From positions 1 through 58,649 of the forward strand of contig NZ_BOMM01000078.1 in NCBI RefSeq assembly GCF_016862195.1: a stretch of DNA of 58,649 nucleotides, given 5' to 3'. Origin of the DNA: Paractinoplanes ferrugineus (lineage in GTDB: Bacteria > Actinomycetota > Actinomycetes > Mycobacteriales > Micromonosporaceae). The notes beneath the pieces were generated by a model. It searched no databases. It had not been told where the DNA came from and saw nothing but the letters and a program-made list of their open reading frames with translations. Of the stretch, positions 42,874-50,365 are shown one piece after another; position 1 is the first letter of the stretch; every line of letters begins with the position of its first letter. The position numbers were made by a program, and so were the translations under genes.

Positions 42874-44217
42874 TCAAGAACCGCGCGGGACGGTGAACCA
42901 CACGGTCGCGCCGTCGATCCCGGCCGCCCCGCCGTGCGAGCGCACCACCTCCGCGACGATCGCCAGCCCGAGGCCGGCTCCCCCGCCGGCCGAGCGCGCC
43001 GGATCAGCCCGCCAGAACCGGTCGAACGCGTGCCGGGCGGCCTCGGCGTCCATCCCCGGCCCGTCGTCGGCGACCTCGACGCGGACGAACCCGGCAGAGG
43101 CCTCCGGGACGATCCGGACCGCGGCGGCGGTGCCGGGTGGCGTGTGCGCCCGTACGTTGGCCAGGAGATTGGCCAGCACCTGGCGCAACGAATCCTCGTC
43201 GCCGGTGACCACGCACTCGCCCGGGGTCTCGGCCCGCAGGGGCCGGCCGGGCTCGACCACCGACGCGTCCGCCACCGCGTCCCGGACCAGCCAGGCGATG
43301 TCGACCGGCACCCGGCGAAGCGGCGGCGAGGCATCCAGCCGGGCCAGGCTGAGCAGCGAGTTGACGAGCGACCCCATCCGGCGGGACTCCTCCTCGAGCC
43401 GGCGCACCACGTCGGGGCGGGCTCGCGGGTCGACCACACCGGTGCGGATGAGCTGCAGATATCCCTGGATCGAGGTGACCGGCGTGCGCAGTTCGTGGGA
43501 CGCGTCGGCGACGAACTCCCGCATCCGCGCCTCGGAGCGCTCGCGGTCGGCGAGGGCCGCCTGGATGCGCGACAGCATCCCGTTGATCGCCGCGGTGAGC
43601 CGGCCGACCTCGGTGCGCGAGTCGGCGACGCCCGGGACGCGCCGGTCGAGCCGGCCGTCGGCGAGATCGGTCGCGGCGGCCGCGATCGCGTCGAGCGGCC
43701 GCAACCGGCGGGCGATCAGGATCCGGGCGCAGAGCACCAGCAGGACGAGTACGACGAGGGAGGTCACCCCGGCCACGCCGAGCAGCAGTCGCACCGTGTC
43801 GTGCAGCGGCTGGAGGGAGAGTGCGACGAGCACCGTGTAGTCACCGTCGTGGGTGACCACCGCCCGGTAGCCGGCGATGCTCTGCGGTCTGCCGGTGGCC
43901 GGCGAGGCCTGGTCGAGCAGGGGTCGCGCGGGCAGCGGTGCGCCGGAGACGACCCGGATCGTGCCGGTCCGGGTGCGGATCTCGACGACGTAGTCGGTGA
44001 CCGAGACCACCTGCCGGATCGCCGCCCCGCGCAGCTCGGGATCGCCGGCCAGCAGCTCGGTGCGGGACCGGGCGAGCGCGGCGGCCGCGGCCAGCTGCTC
44101 GTCGGTGCGGCTCAGAAGATAGTGCCGCATGCCGAGTACGGCGGTGGCGGTGACGATCAGCAGCGCCGCCGCCGTCAGCCCGGCCACCAGGAGCAGCACC
44201 GAACGCCGCAGCGTCAC
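42874..44217 (-). CDS. OmpR-family system sensor histidine kinase
   Basis: A 447-residue kinase: transmembrane helix about 7-29, an extracytoplasmic sensor of about 110 residues, second helix about 144-165, HAMP (about 166-220), HisKA with phospho-accepting His241 (ADASHELRTPVTS), and HATPase with N box NLLANVRAHTP and G boxes DDGPGM and GAGLGLAIV. Its GTG overlaps the stop of its response regulator gene (44214-44217). It is followed by the DUF2993-MMPL operon, probably its target. Confidence 0.93.
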   Translation of the reverse strand: MTLRRSVLLLVAGLTAAALLIVTATAVLGMRHYLLSRTDEQLAAAAALARSRTELLAGDPELRGAAIRQVVSVTDYVVEIRTRTGTIRVVSGAPLPARPLLDQASPATGRPQSIAGYRAVVTHDGDYTVLVALSLQPLHDTVRLLLGVAGVTSLVVLVLLVLCARILIARRLRPLDAIAAAATDLADGRLDRRVPGVADSRTEVGRLTAAINGMLSRIQAALADRERSEARMREFVADASHELRTPVTSIQGYLQLIRTGVVDPRARPDVVRRLEEESRRMGSLVNSLLSLARLDASPPLRRVPVDIAWLVRDAVADASVVEPGRPLRAETPGECVVTGDEDSLRQVLANLLANVRAHTPPGTAAAVRIVPEASAGFVRVEVADDGPGMDAEAARHAFDRFWRADPARSAGGGAGLGLAIVAEVVRSHGGAAGIDGATVWFTVPRGS

Positions 44218-44888
44218 GGTCCCGACCCGGCCCGCAGCGCGTAGCCGAAGCCGCGGTGGGTGACCAGCAGCGGCGGCCCGAGCCGGTCGAGTTTGCGGCG
44301 CAGGTAACCGACGTAGGTGTCGACCACGTTGGAACCGGCCTCCACGTCGTATTCCCAGACGGCGCTGAGGATCTGCGGCCGGGACAGCACCCGCCCGGGG
44401 TTCTGCAGGAAGTAGCGCAGCAGCCGGAGCTCGGTCGGGGACAGCCGCAGCGGCTCGCCGGCCCGCTCCACCTGCAGGGTGTCGGGGTCGAGCCACAGGT
44501 CGGCGTAGCGCAGCACCCGGTCCTCGGTGGGGACCGCGCCGGTGCGGCGCAGCACCGCCCGGACCCGGGCGAGCAGCAGCTCGACGTCGAACGGCTTGGT
44601 GATCCAGTCGTCGCCGCCGTAGGTCAGCCCGTCGATGATCTCGTCGCGGTCGTCGCGGGCGGTCAGGAAGATCACCGCCGGGCCGCGCAGCTGCCGGCAC
44701 ACGTCGCGGCCGTCGCCGTCGGGCAGCATGACATCGAGCAGCACCAGGTCGGGTTGCTGCACGGCGGCCTGCTCGAGGGCCGCGGCGGCGGTGCCGGCGG
44801 TGTCGACCACGAAGCCGTGGAAGCGCAGCACGGTGGCGAGCATGTCGACGATGTTGGGCTGATCGTCGACGACGAGGATGCGGGTCAT
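44214..44888 (-). CDS. OmpR/PhoB-family response regulator
   Basis: A 224-residue regulator: D8/D9, phospho-acceptor D52 (LVLLDVMLP), T in FLTARDD, K in WITKPFD, and a C-terminal winged helix with LSPTELRLLRYFL and VVDTYVGYLRRKL. An ATG at 44897 in frame is an alternative start. A tandem 11-mer just upstream (44910-44931) is a likely autoregulatory site. It is coupled to the downstream kinase. Confidence 0.94.
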   Translation of the reverse strand: MTRILVVDDQPNIVDMLATVLRFHGFVVDTAGTAAAALEQAAVQQPDLVLLDVMLPDGDGRDVCRQLRGPAVIFLTARDDRDEIIDGLTYGGDDWITKPFDVELLLARVRAVLRRTGAVPTEDRVLRYADLWLDPDTLQVERAGEPLRLSPTELRLLRYFLQNPGRVLSRPQILSAVWEYDVEAGSNVVDTYVGYLRRKLDRLGPPLLVTHRGFGYALRAGSGP

Positions 44889-44909
44889 CGCGCTCATCTC
44901 AACACGCCT

Positions 44910-44931
44910 GGATGAGAGTCGGATGAGAGTC
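44910..44931. promoter_or_regulatory. Tandem 11-bp direct repeat, probable response-regulator box
   Basis: GGATGAGAGTC occurs twice without a gap (44910-44920 and 44921-44931), 22 bp upstream of the response-regulator start. OmpR-family dimers bind head-to-tail repeats with an 11-bp step, so this fits autoregulation. Confidence 0.7.
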
Positions 44932-44958
44932 CGGGCGCGCAGTGAATAGGCTTCGGGA

Positions 44959-45204
44959 ATGGATGACAAAACTGTGCTGGGCCGGATCCACGGCCTGGTC
45001 GATGAGGAGCACGCGCTGCGTCAGCAGCTGGGCCGCGGGGAGATCTCCTCGGACGAGGAGCACGCGCGCCTCAAGGAGCTCGAAGAAGCGCTGGACCAGT
45101 GCTGGGACCTGCTGCGCCGGCGCCGGGCCGCCCGTGAGGTGGGCAACGACCCGAACGCCGAGCAGGCCCACAGCGTCAACGAGGTCGAGGGATACATCCA
45201 GTGA
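44959..45204 (+). CDS. DUF2630 family protein
   Basis: An 81-residue charged helical protein with the DUF2630 pattern: ILGRIHGLVDEEHALR-like start (here VLGRIHGLVDEEHALR), LKELEEALDQCWDLLRRRRAARE and a closing VEGYIQ. It is probably a two-helix hairpin. It is small, abundant in actinobacteria and of unknown function. It is divergent from the two-component system genes, sharing a 70-bp promoter region with the tandem 11-mer. Confidence 0.9.
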   Translation: MDDKTVLGRIHGLVDEEHALRQQLGRGEISSDEEHARLKELEEALDQCWDLLRRRRAAREVGNDPNAEQAHSVNEVEGYIQ

Positions 45205-45215
45205 TCCGCCCCGGT

Positions 45216-45243
45216 CGCGGCCGCCTCGTCCGGGGCGGCCGCG
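45216..45243. terminator. Bidirectional terminator hairpin
   Basis: A perfect 10-bp inverted repeat, CGCGGCCGCC (45216-45225) and GGCGGCCGCG (45234-45243), with an 8-base loop, between the convergent DUF2630 and RIO1 genes. Confidence 0.8.
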
Positions 45244-45255
45244 GTCCGGGCCGTC

Positions 45256-46161
45256 TCACTTGAGCCCCGCTTCGTAAAGCAGGCGCTCGAGCAGCTCGTC
45301 GGCGTCCACCCGCAGACCGCGCTGGGTGAACCAGCCGGCCACGTTGCGCACGTCGCGGGCGATGAAGTCGGCGCCGTGCGGGTTGCCGACGACGTCGACG
45401 ATCTGCGGCAGGTCGATCAGGATGAGCTTGCCGTCGCGAACCAGGGTGTTGTAGGGCGACAGGTCACCGTGCGCCAGCTGGGCGCGGGCCAGCACGCTGA
45501 GCGCGTCGGTCATCTGCCGCCACAGGTCGGCCAGGCCGTCGTGGTCGGTGCGCACCTGGGCGAGCCGGGGTGCGGCCTCGCCGGTCGCCCAGTCGCCGAT
45601 GAACTCGAGCATCAGCTCGGTGCCGATCAGCTGCACCGGGTACGGCACCCGGACCAGCCCGCTCGCCTGCCCGATCTCCCACAGCCGGCTGAGTGCGCCG
45701 AACTCGGCCACCGCCCACTGCCCGGCGATCATCTCCTTGCCGAACGAGGAGCGGTTGGCCATCGCCCGGTTCTCCCGCGACCGGCGGACCCGGCGGCCCT
45801 CGAGATAGCCGGCGTCGCGGTGGAACAGCCGGTGGTCGCCGTCGCGGTAGCGCTTGGCGGCCAGCATGCTGACCTTGGTGGTGCCGGGAACGTGCCGCCG
45901 GACCAGGAAGACGTCGGCTTCCTTACCGGTCTTGAGCATGCCGAGCTCGTCGTCGACCGCGGCGTGCTCGGTGCGGACCCAGTCGGGGCGGGGCTGCGGC
46001 CCGTGCAGGGCGCCGTCCCAGCTGGACCAGTTGTCGCCGGTCTCCGGCAGATCGGGTTCCTCGGCGAGCCTCGGCTCGAGCCGGCCCCGCTTCAGAAAAT
46101 TGGTGTCGTCGTCGTCGAACTTGCGCCGGCCACGGCGCATGGTGCTTTCGTGCTCTCGCAC
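45256..46161 (-). CDS. RIO1-family serine protein kinase
   Basis: A 301-residue kinase with the RIO fold. The P-loop region reads MLKTGKEADVFLVRR (about 75-89), the ATP lysine is in LAAKRYR, the catalytic loop is HGDLSPYN (about 228-235), and the metal-binding LILIDLPQ replaces DFG (about 244-251). It lacks the substrate-binding segments of classical kinases. Bacterial RIO kinases are poorly characterised. GTG 46161 is preceded by GAGGAG, which can pair with a nearby CCTC; ATG 46140 is an alternative start. Confidence 0.9.
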   Translation of the reverse strand: MREHESTMRRGRRKFDDDDTNFLKRGRLEPRLAEEPDLPETGDNWSSWDGALHGPQPRPDWVRTEHAAVDDELGMLKTGKEADVFLVRRHVPGTTKVSMLAAKRYRDGDHRLFHRDAGYLEGRRVRRSRENRAMANRSSFGKEMIAGQWAVAEFGALSRLWEIGQASGLVRVPYPVQLIGTELMLEFIGDWATGEAAPRLAQVRTDHDGLADLWRQMTDALSVLARAQLAHGDLSPYNTLVRDGKLILIDLPQIVDVVGNPHGADFIARDVRNVAGWFTQRGLRVDADELLERLLYEAGLK

Positions 46162-46307
46162 TGGAGGATCTCCTCAGAGATGAAGAAGGAAGTTTTCTGA
46201 CGCTGGGCAGCAGGAATCACAAAGACAGCCACAGGTCACACCCCCTTCTCCTCCGGTACGTGCAGGTCAGGCGAGCTTGCCCGACCCGGGGAACCCGCGC
46301 AACCGGT

Positions 46308-46955
46308 TTATTGCGCGGCCATGATCGCCGACAGGCCCTGGATCACGTTGCCCACCACCCGCGTCGGCGCGAAGCGGTTGTCCATCCAGTCGCGCCCGCG
46401 GTGCAGCCACACGCTGGGCAGTCCCATCGCGGCGGCGCCGCCGATGTCGGACTCGGGGCTGTCGCCCACCACCCACGCGCCGCCCAGCCGCATGCGCACC
46501 CGCTGGGCGGCCAGGGCGAAGATCCGCGGGTTGGGCTTGCTCACCCCGGCCTGCTCGGAAATCACCCAGTCGGCGACGTAGCGGTCGAGACCGGTGCGCC
46601 GGATCCGGCTGTCCTGCCGGTCGGTCTGGCCGTTGGTGACCACCACCGGCACCAGCCCGGCGTCGGCCGCGATCTGCAGTGCGCACCCGACCATCGGGTC
46701 GAGGCGTTCGAACGCGAGCGGCCCCTCGTGCAGTTCCTCGAGGAGCTCGATCGAGGGAACGTTGAGGTGATATCGGTCGCGGATCAGATCGGCGAGGTCC
46801 CACCGTGGGGTGAGCCCGTCGGCATCCACCGACAGTAACCAATCCAGATCGTCCTGTGGCGCCCCGATCTCGTCCAGGAAGCCTTTGCCCCACAGCCTGA
46901 ACGCCCCGCTGCGGTCCAGCAGGGTGTCGTCGAGGGCGATCAGGACGAGAGGCAC
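46308..46955 (-). CDS. HAD-superfamily phosphatase
   Basis: A 215-residue HAD hydrolase with a helical C1 cap: motif I ALDDTLLDR (about 7-15; the first catalytic Asp sits in LDDTL), motif II VVTNGQ (about 106-111), motif III lysine in SKPNP, motif IV GDSPESD (about 165-171). It resembles YjjG/Gph-like small-molecule phosphatases. The substrate is unknown. It stands apart from the RIO1 gene by 146 bp and is divergent from the AcnR gene. Confidence 0.88.
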   Translation of the reverse strand: MPLVLIALDDTLLDRSGAFRLWGKGFLDEIGAPQDDLDWLLSVDADGLTPRWDLADLIRDRYHLNVPSIELLEELHEGPLAFERLDPMVGCALQIAADAGLVPVVVTNGQTDRQDSRIRRTGLDRYVADWVISEQAGVSKPNPRIFALAAQRVRMRLGGAWVVGDSPESDIGGAAAMGLPSVWLHRGRDWMDNRFAPTRVVGNVIQGLSAIMAAQ

Positions 46956-47068
46956 CCGCGCACTTTACGTGAGCGAGGACGGAAGCGAACAGACCAGGAC
47001 TGTTAACAACCTCCGTCCCGGATGGTGGAATTCGCATCATCCGGTCGGCGGGCGACGGCGATCCCTGG

Positions 47069-47084
47069 CAAGACGTACGTACGG
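47069..47084. promoter_or_regulatory. AcnR-type operator upstream of the acnR gene
   Basis: CAAGACGTACGTACGG, identical at 15 of 16 bases to the site in the acnA promoter (36774-36789). It is 38 bp upstream of the TetR start codon, placed for autoregulation; it may also affect the divergent HAD gene. Confidence 0.75.
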
Positions 47085-47122
47085 ATTGCATAAGAAACCG
47101 CCTGCGTGACACGATCCAGGGC

Positions 47123-47707
47123 GTGCCCAGAGTGAGTCAGGACCAGCTGGCGGCGAGGCGCCACGAGATCCTCGCGGCGGCCCGCGACTGCTTCGCCCGG
47201 TTCGGCTACGAGGGCGCCACGGTCCGCCGTCTGGAGGACGCCACCGGCCTGTCCCGCGGGGCGATTTTCCACCATTTTCGTGACAAGGAGTCGCTCTTCC
47301 TCGCCGTGGCCGAGGACGACGCCGCCAACATGGTCGAGACGGTCGCCCGCAACGGCCTCGTCCAGGTGATGCGCGACCTGCTCGCCAAGGCGGGCGAGGC
47401 GAAGGCCGGCGGCGACACCGCCGGCTGGCTCGGCACCCAGCTCGAGGTGTCCCGCCGGCTGCGCACCGACCCGCAGTTCGCCAAGCGCTGGGCCGAGCGG
47501 TCGGCGGCGATCGCCGACGCCACCCGCGAGCGCCTGCAGCGCCAGCGCGAGGCCGGCGTGCTCCGCGACGACGTACCGGTCGAGGTGCTCACCCAGTTCC
47601 TCGAGCTGGCCTACGACGGCCTGGTCCTCCATCTGGCCACCGGCCGACCGCCCGGAGAGCTGAGCCGCGTCCTCGACGTGGTGGAAGAGGCGGTCCGCCG
47701 GGGCTGA
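47123..47707 (+). CDS. acnR: TetR-family aconitase repressor AcnR
   Basis: A 194-residue regulator. The N-terminal half closely follows corynebacterial AcnR as I recall it: RRHEILAAARDCFARFGYEGATVRRLEDATGLSRGAIFHHF (shown in parts: GYEGATVRRLEDATG and SRGAIFHHF), then DKESLFLAVAEDDAANM and NGLVQVMRDLL. AcnR represses acn in Corynebacterium. Here acnA lies 7.4 kb away, and matching 16-bp sites precede both genes. GTG 47123 is chosen; GTG 47132 is an alternative. Confidence 0.88.
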   Translation: MPRVSQDQLAARRHEILAAARDCFARFGYEGATVRRLEDATGLSRGAIFHHFRDKESLFLAVAEDDAANMVETVARNGLVQVMRDLLAKAGEAKAGGDTAGWLGTQLEVSRRLRTDPQFAKRWAERSAAIADATRERLQRQREAGVLRDDVPVEVLTQFLELAYDGLVLHLATGRPPGELSRVLDVVEEAVRRG

Positions 47708-47741
47708 TCCCGCTCGTTGCGCCCACCTGCACAATGAGGCC

Positions 47742-48653
47742 ATGCGGGACACCTGGGGAATCTCCGGTCCGACCTTCATCGGCCTCTACCTCGCCGCCCT
47801 GGCCGTCATGGCGCTGGGACACGCGATCCACCGCAAGGTCCGGTTCCGCGGCACCCGCGGCGCCGCCGCCGGCGATCTCGGCCCGCAGCAGGTGGCCTAC
47901 CTCAACGGCGGCGACCAGCTGGCCGTCTACGCGGCCATGGGCGGCCTGCGCGCGGCCGGCCTGATCGGCACCGGCCCGCAACGCACCCTGGTGCAGACCG
48001 GCCCGCTCACCGCCGGGGTCACCCCGCTCGACGCGGCCGTCCACAATGCCGCCGGCCACCAGGTGCGGTCCCGCGACGTCCTCGGCGACCAGTGGGTCCG
48101 CTCGGCGCTCGACCAGCTCCGTACCGGTCTCGAGCAGCGCGGCCTGGCGGTCAGCCGGGCCGACCTGGGGGCGCTGCGGCTGTGGGCCGTGCCGGTGGCC
48201 GCCCTGCTGGCCGTCGGCGTCCTGCGGCTGATCGCCGGGATCAGCACCGGCAAGCCCGTCGGTTTCCTCGTCCCGGCGGCGTTCTTCACGCTCGTGCTGC
48301 TCATCGCGATCGCCCGCACCCGCCGCACCGCCACCGCGGCGGCCACCCGGGCCATGGCCGAGCTGCGCAGCCGGCACAGTCACCTCTCGCCGCGGCAGTC
48401 GCCGGCCTACGCCACCTACGGCGCCACCGGCGCGGCCATGGGGGTCGCCCTGTTCGGTGCGGCCTCGTTGTACTCGATGGACCCGGCGTTCGCGGCCGAG
48501 GCGGAGATCCAGCGCGCGGTGGCCGGCGGCAGCGGCGGCGACACGTCCGGCTACTCCTGCGGCAGCAGCAGTGGCAGCACCAGTTCGTGCGGCAGCAGCA
48601 GCTCCTGCGGCGGGGGCAGCTCCTGCGGCGGCGGGGGTGGCTGCGGTGGCTGA
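47742..48653 (+). CDS. TIGR04222 membrane protein with Cys-Gly repeat tail (candidate modified substrate)
   Basis: A 303-residue protein. Hydrophobic helices lie at about 11-28, 148-166 and 173-190. The cytoplasmic or surface part between helices 1 and 2 has the TIGR04222 pattern (QVAYLNGGDQLAVYAAMGGLRAAGLI, in short LNGG..LAVYAA). The tail after residue 265 is only Gly, Ser and Cys, with cysteines at 273, 283, 289, 295 and 301; the last four are exactly six residues apart (C-G-x4 units). It overlaps by eight bases with the MNIO gene that follows, the enzyme type known to modify cysteines in peptide substrates. I infer the tail is the substrate. Confidence 0.85.
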   Translation: MRDTWGISGPTFIGLYLAALAVMALGHAIHRKVRFRGTRGAAAGDLGPQQVAYLNGGDQLAVYAAMGGLRAAGLIGTGPQRTLVQTGPLTAGVTPLDAAVHNAAGHQVRSRDVLGDQWVRSALDQLRTGLEQRGLAVSRADLGALRLWAVPVAALLAVGVLRLIAGISTGKPVGFLVPAAFFTLVLLIAIARTRRTATAAATRAMAELRSRHSHLSPRQSPAYATYGATGAAMGVALFGAASLYSMDPAFAAEAEIQRAVAGGSGGDTSGYSCGSSSGSTSSCGSSSSCGGGSSCGGGGGCGG

Positions 48654-49470
48654 GACCTACGGCGTGGGCATCGGCTGGCGTCCGGAGATCGCCGGTTTCG
48701 TCGCCGGGCTGCCCGGCCTGCGTTTCGCCGAAGTGGTCGCCGAGTCGGTGCACGCGCACGGCGAGCTGCCGCCCGGCCTCGGCGACCTGATCGAGCGCGG
48801 CGTCACCGTCGTCCCGCACGGCGTGCGCCTGTCCCTCGGCGGCGCCGAGCCGGTCGACCCGCAGCGGGTCCGCCACCTGGCCGAGGTCGCCGAACGGGTG
48901 CGGGCCCCGCTGGTCAGCGAGCACATCGCGTTCGTCCGGGCGGGCGGTGTCGAGGCCGGCCACCTGCTCCCGCTCCCCCGGTCCCGCGAGGCCGTCGACG
49001 CGGTGGTCGCGAACGTCCGGCGCACCCAGGCCGAGCTGGCCGTGCCGCTCGCCCTCGAACCGATCGCCGCGCTGTTCGACTGGCCCGACGACGAACTGTC
49101 CGAGGCCGACTTCCTCACCGAGATCCTCGACCGCACCGGCGCGGGCCTGCTGCTCGACGTCGCGAACGTCTACGCGAACGCCCGCAACCGGGGCACCGAC
49201 CCGCTCGAACTGCTCGACGAGCTGCCGCTCGACCGGGTCGCCTACGTGCACGTGGCGGGCGGCGCCGAGCACGACGGCCTCTACCACGACACGCACTCCC
49301 ACGCGACGCCGCAGCCGGTGCTCGACCTGGTCGGCGAGCTGTGCCGGCGCCACCGGCCACCGGCGCTGATGCTGGAACGCGACGGCGACTACCCACCGGC
49401 GGCGGAGCTGCGGGCCGAGCTGGACGCCATCGCGCACGCGGCCGGCTACCCGGAGGTGACGGCCGCGTGA
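48646..49470 (+). CDS. MNIO family (DUF692) iron oxygenase, peptide-modifying enzyme
   Basis: A 274-residue TIM-barrel protein of the multinuclear non-heme iron oxidative family (MbnB, TglH and relatives), which oxidise cysteine or nearby residues in ribosomal peptides. GVGIGWRPEI opens the barrel; metal-ligand candidates are His58 (PHGV), His93 (SEHIAF), Glu138 (ALEPI), Asp171 (LLLDVANVY), His202, His209 and His217 (VHVAGG...HDTHSHA) and Glu244 (MLERD). GTG 48646 overlaps the end of the Cys-rich protein gene, and its stop overlaps the start of the next gene, so all three are made together. Confidence 0.9.
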   Translation: MAETYGVGIGWRPEIAGFVAGLPGLRFAEVVAESVHAHGELPPGLGDLIERGVTVVPHGVRLSLGGAEPVDPQRVRHLAEVAERVRAPLVSEHIAFVRAGGVEAGHLLPLPRSREAVDAVVANVRRTQAELAVPLALEPIAALFDWPDDELSEADFLTEILDRTGAGLLLDVANVYANARNRGTDPLELLDELPLDRVAYVHVAGGAEHDGLYHDTHSHATPQPVLDLVGELCRRHRPPALMLERDGDYPPAAELRAELDAIAHAAGYPEVTAA

Positions 49471-49901
49471 GCGAGCGGGACCTGGCGGCGCGGCAGGCCG
49501 AACTCGTCGCGGCGCTCACCTCCGGAAAACCCGTACCGCAGGGATTTGACGCTCCTCGGGTCGAGGCCGCGCGGGTGGCGCTGTTGCGCAAGCGGGCCGG
49601 CGAGGTCTCCCGGCAGTGGCCGATGCTCGCGGCGTCGTTCGGCGCCGGATTCAAGCGTGAGTTCGCCCGGTGGGCGGCCGCCCGCCCGACCCGGGGCTCC
49701 CTGCGCGACGGCTGGGACATGGCCCGTGAGCTGCGGCTCACCGGCGCGGCGGCGGAGGAGCTCGCCGGGCGCGAGGTGTCGATGCGCTACGACGGCGCCG
49801 CCGCGCCGCGACCCCGCCGGTCTCCCGCGATCCGGTCGGCCGGCGGCGCCGTCGTCCTGCAGATCGCCGGCCGGGTACGGGTGATCCGCCGCGCCCGCTG
49901 A
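49467..49901 (+). CDS. SCO6045-like protein, probable MNIO partner
   Basis: A 144-residue protein beginning SERDLAARQAELVAALTSGKPVPQGFD, then VEAARVALLRKRAGEVSRQWP and a basic C-terminal beta region, a pattern I associate with SCO6045-like C-terminal domains. GTG 49467 overlaps the MNIO stop by four bases. MNIO enzymes usually need a small partner that binds the substrate leader (for example MbnC or DUF2063 proteins); by position this protein may do that job. It is not similar by eye to those partners. Confidence 0.72.
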   Translation: MSERDLAARQAELVAALTSGKPVPQGFDAPRVEAARVALLRKRAGEVSRQWPMLAASFGAGFKREFARWAAARPTRGSLRDGWDMARELRLTGAAAEELAGREVSMRYDGAAAPRPRRSPAIRSAGGAVVLQIAGRVRVIRRAR

Positions 49902-49908
49902 GCCGTCC

Positions 49909-50271
49909 TCAGCCCGGCGCCTTGTCGAGGAACCCGAACACCCGCCGGATCCGCCCGTCGTCGCCCAGCTCCGCCACGTCGAAGCCGACCACCAGCGGCT
50001 CCGCCCCGGCCGCGCCCAGATGCCAGGTGAAACGGCCCTGCTCGTGGTGGGCGTCGACCGGGCCGCCCGAGGTGAACGCCAGGCCCGGGAACTGCTGCTG
50101 CACCCCGCCGATCAGCGCGTCGAGGGCGTCCCGGCCCTCGACCGACGCGATCGGGTCGACGTAGCGGACGTCGGCGGTGAACAGGGCGTCGATCGCCGCG
50201 CGCCGCCGGGCCGGGTCGGTCTCGTTCCAGGCGGCCAGGTAGCGGTCCACCACGGTGTCGAAGTCGCTCAT
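49909..50271 (-). CDS. SnoaL-like (NTF2 fold) protein
   Basis: A 120-residue NTF2-fold protein: VVDRYLAAWNETDPARRRAAIDALF, VRYVDPIASVEGRDALDALI and a C-terminal VGFDVAELGDDGRIRRVFGFLD. It is divergent from an XRE-MmyB regulator, with a palindrome between them, a pairing often seen in actinobacteria, where the regulator controls the neighbour. Enzymatic activity is unproven. Confidence 0.85.
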   Translation of the reverse strand: MSDFDTVVDRYLAAWNETDPARRRAAIDALFTADVRYVDPIASVEGRDALDALIGGVQQQFPGLAFTSGGPVDAHHEQGRFTWHLGAAGAEPLVVGFDVAELGDDGRIRRVFGFLDKAPG

Positions 50272-50327
50272 GTCAGGTCCTTTCTGGTTGGTGGACCCAC
50301 CATCTCCCGTCCGAGGTAGGGCCGTCG

Positions 50328-50344
50328 ATTACCCCCGAGGTAAT
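50328..50344. promoter_or_regulatory. Inverted repeat between SnoaL and XRE genes (probable operator)
   Basis: ATTACC, five bases, GGTAAT: a perfect 6-bp inverted repeat in an otherwise GC-rich promoter region, 22 bp before the regulator start codon at 50366. Confidence 0.6.
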
Positions 50345-50365
50345 GCGGACGCCTACGCTGCGGAC

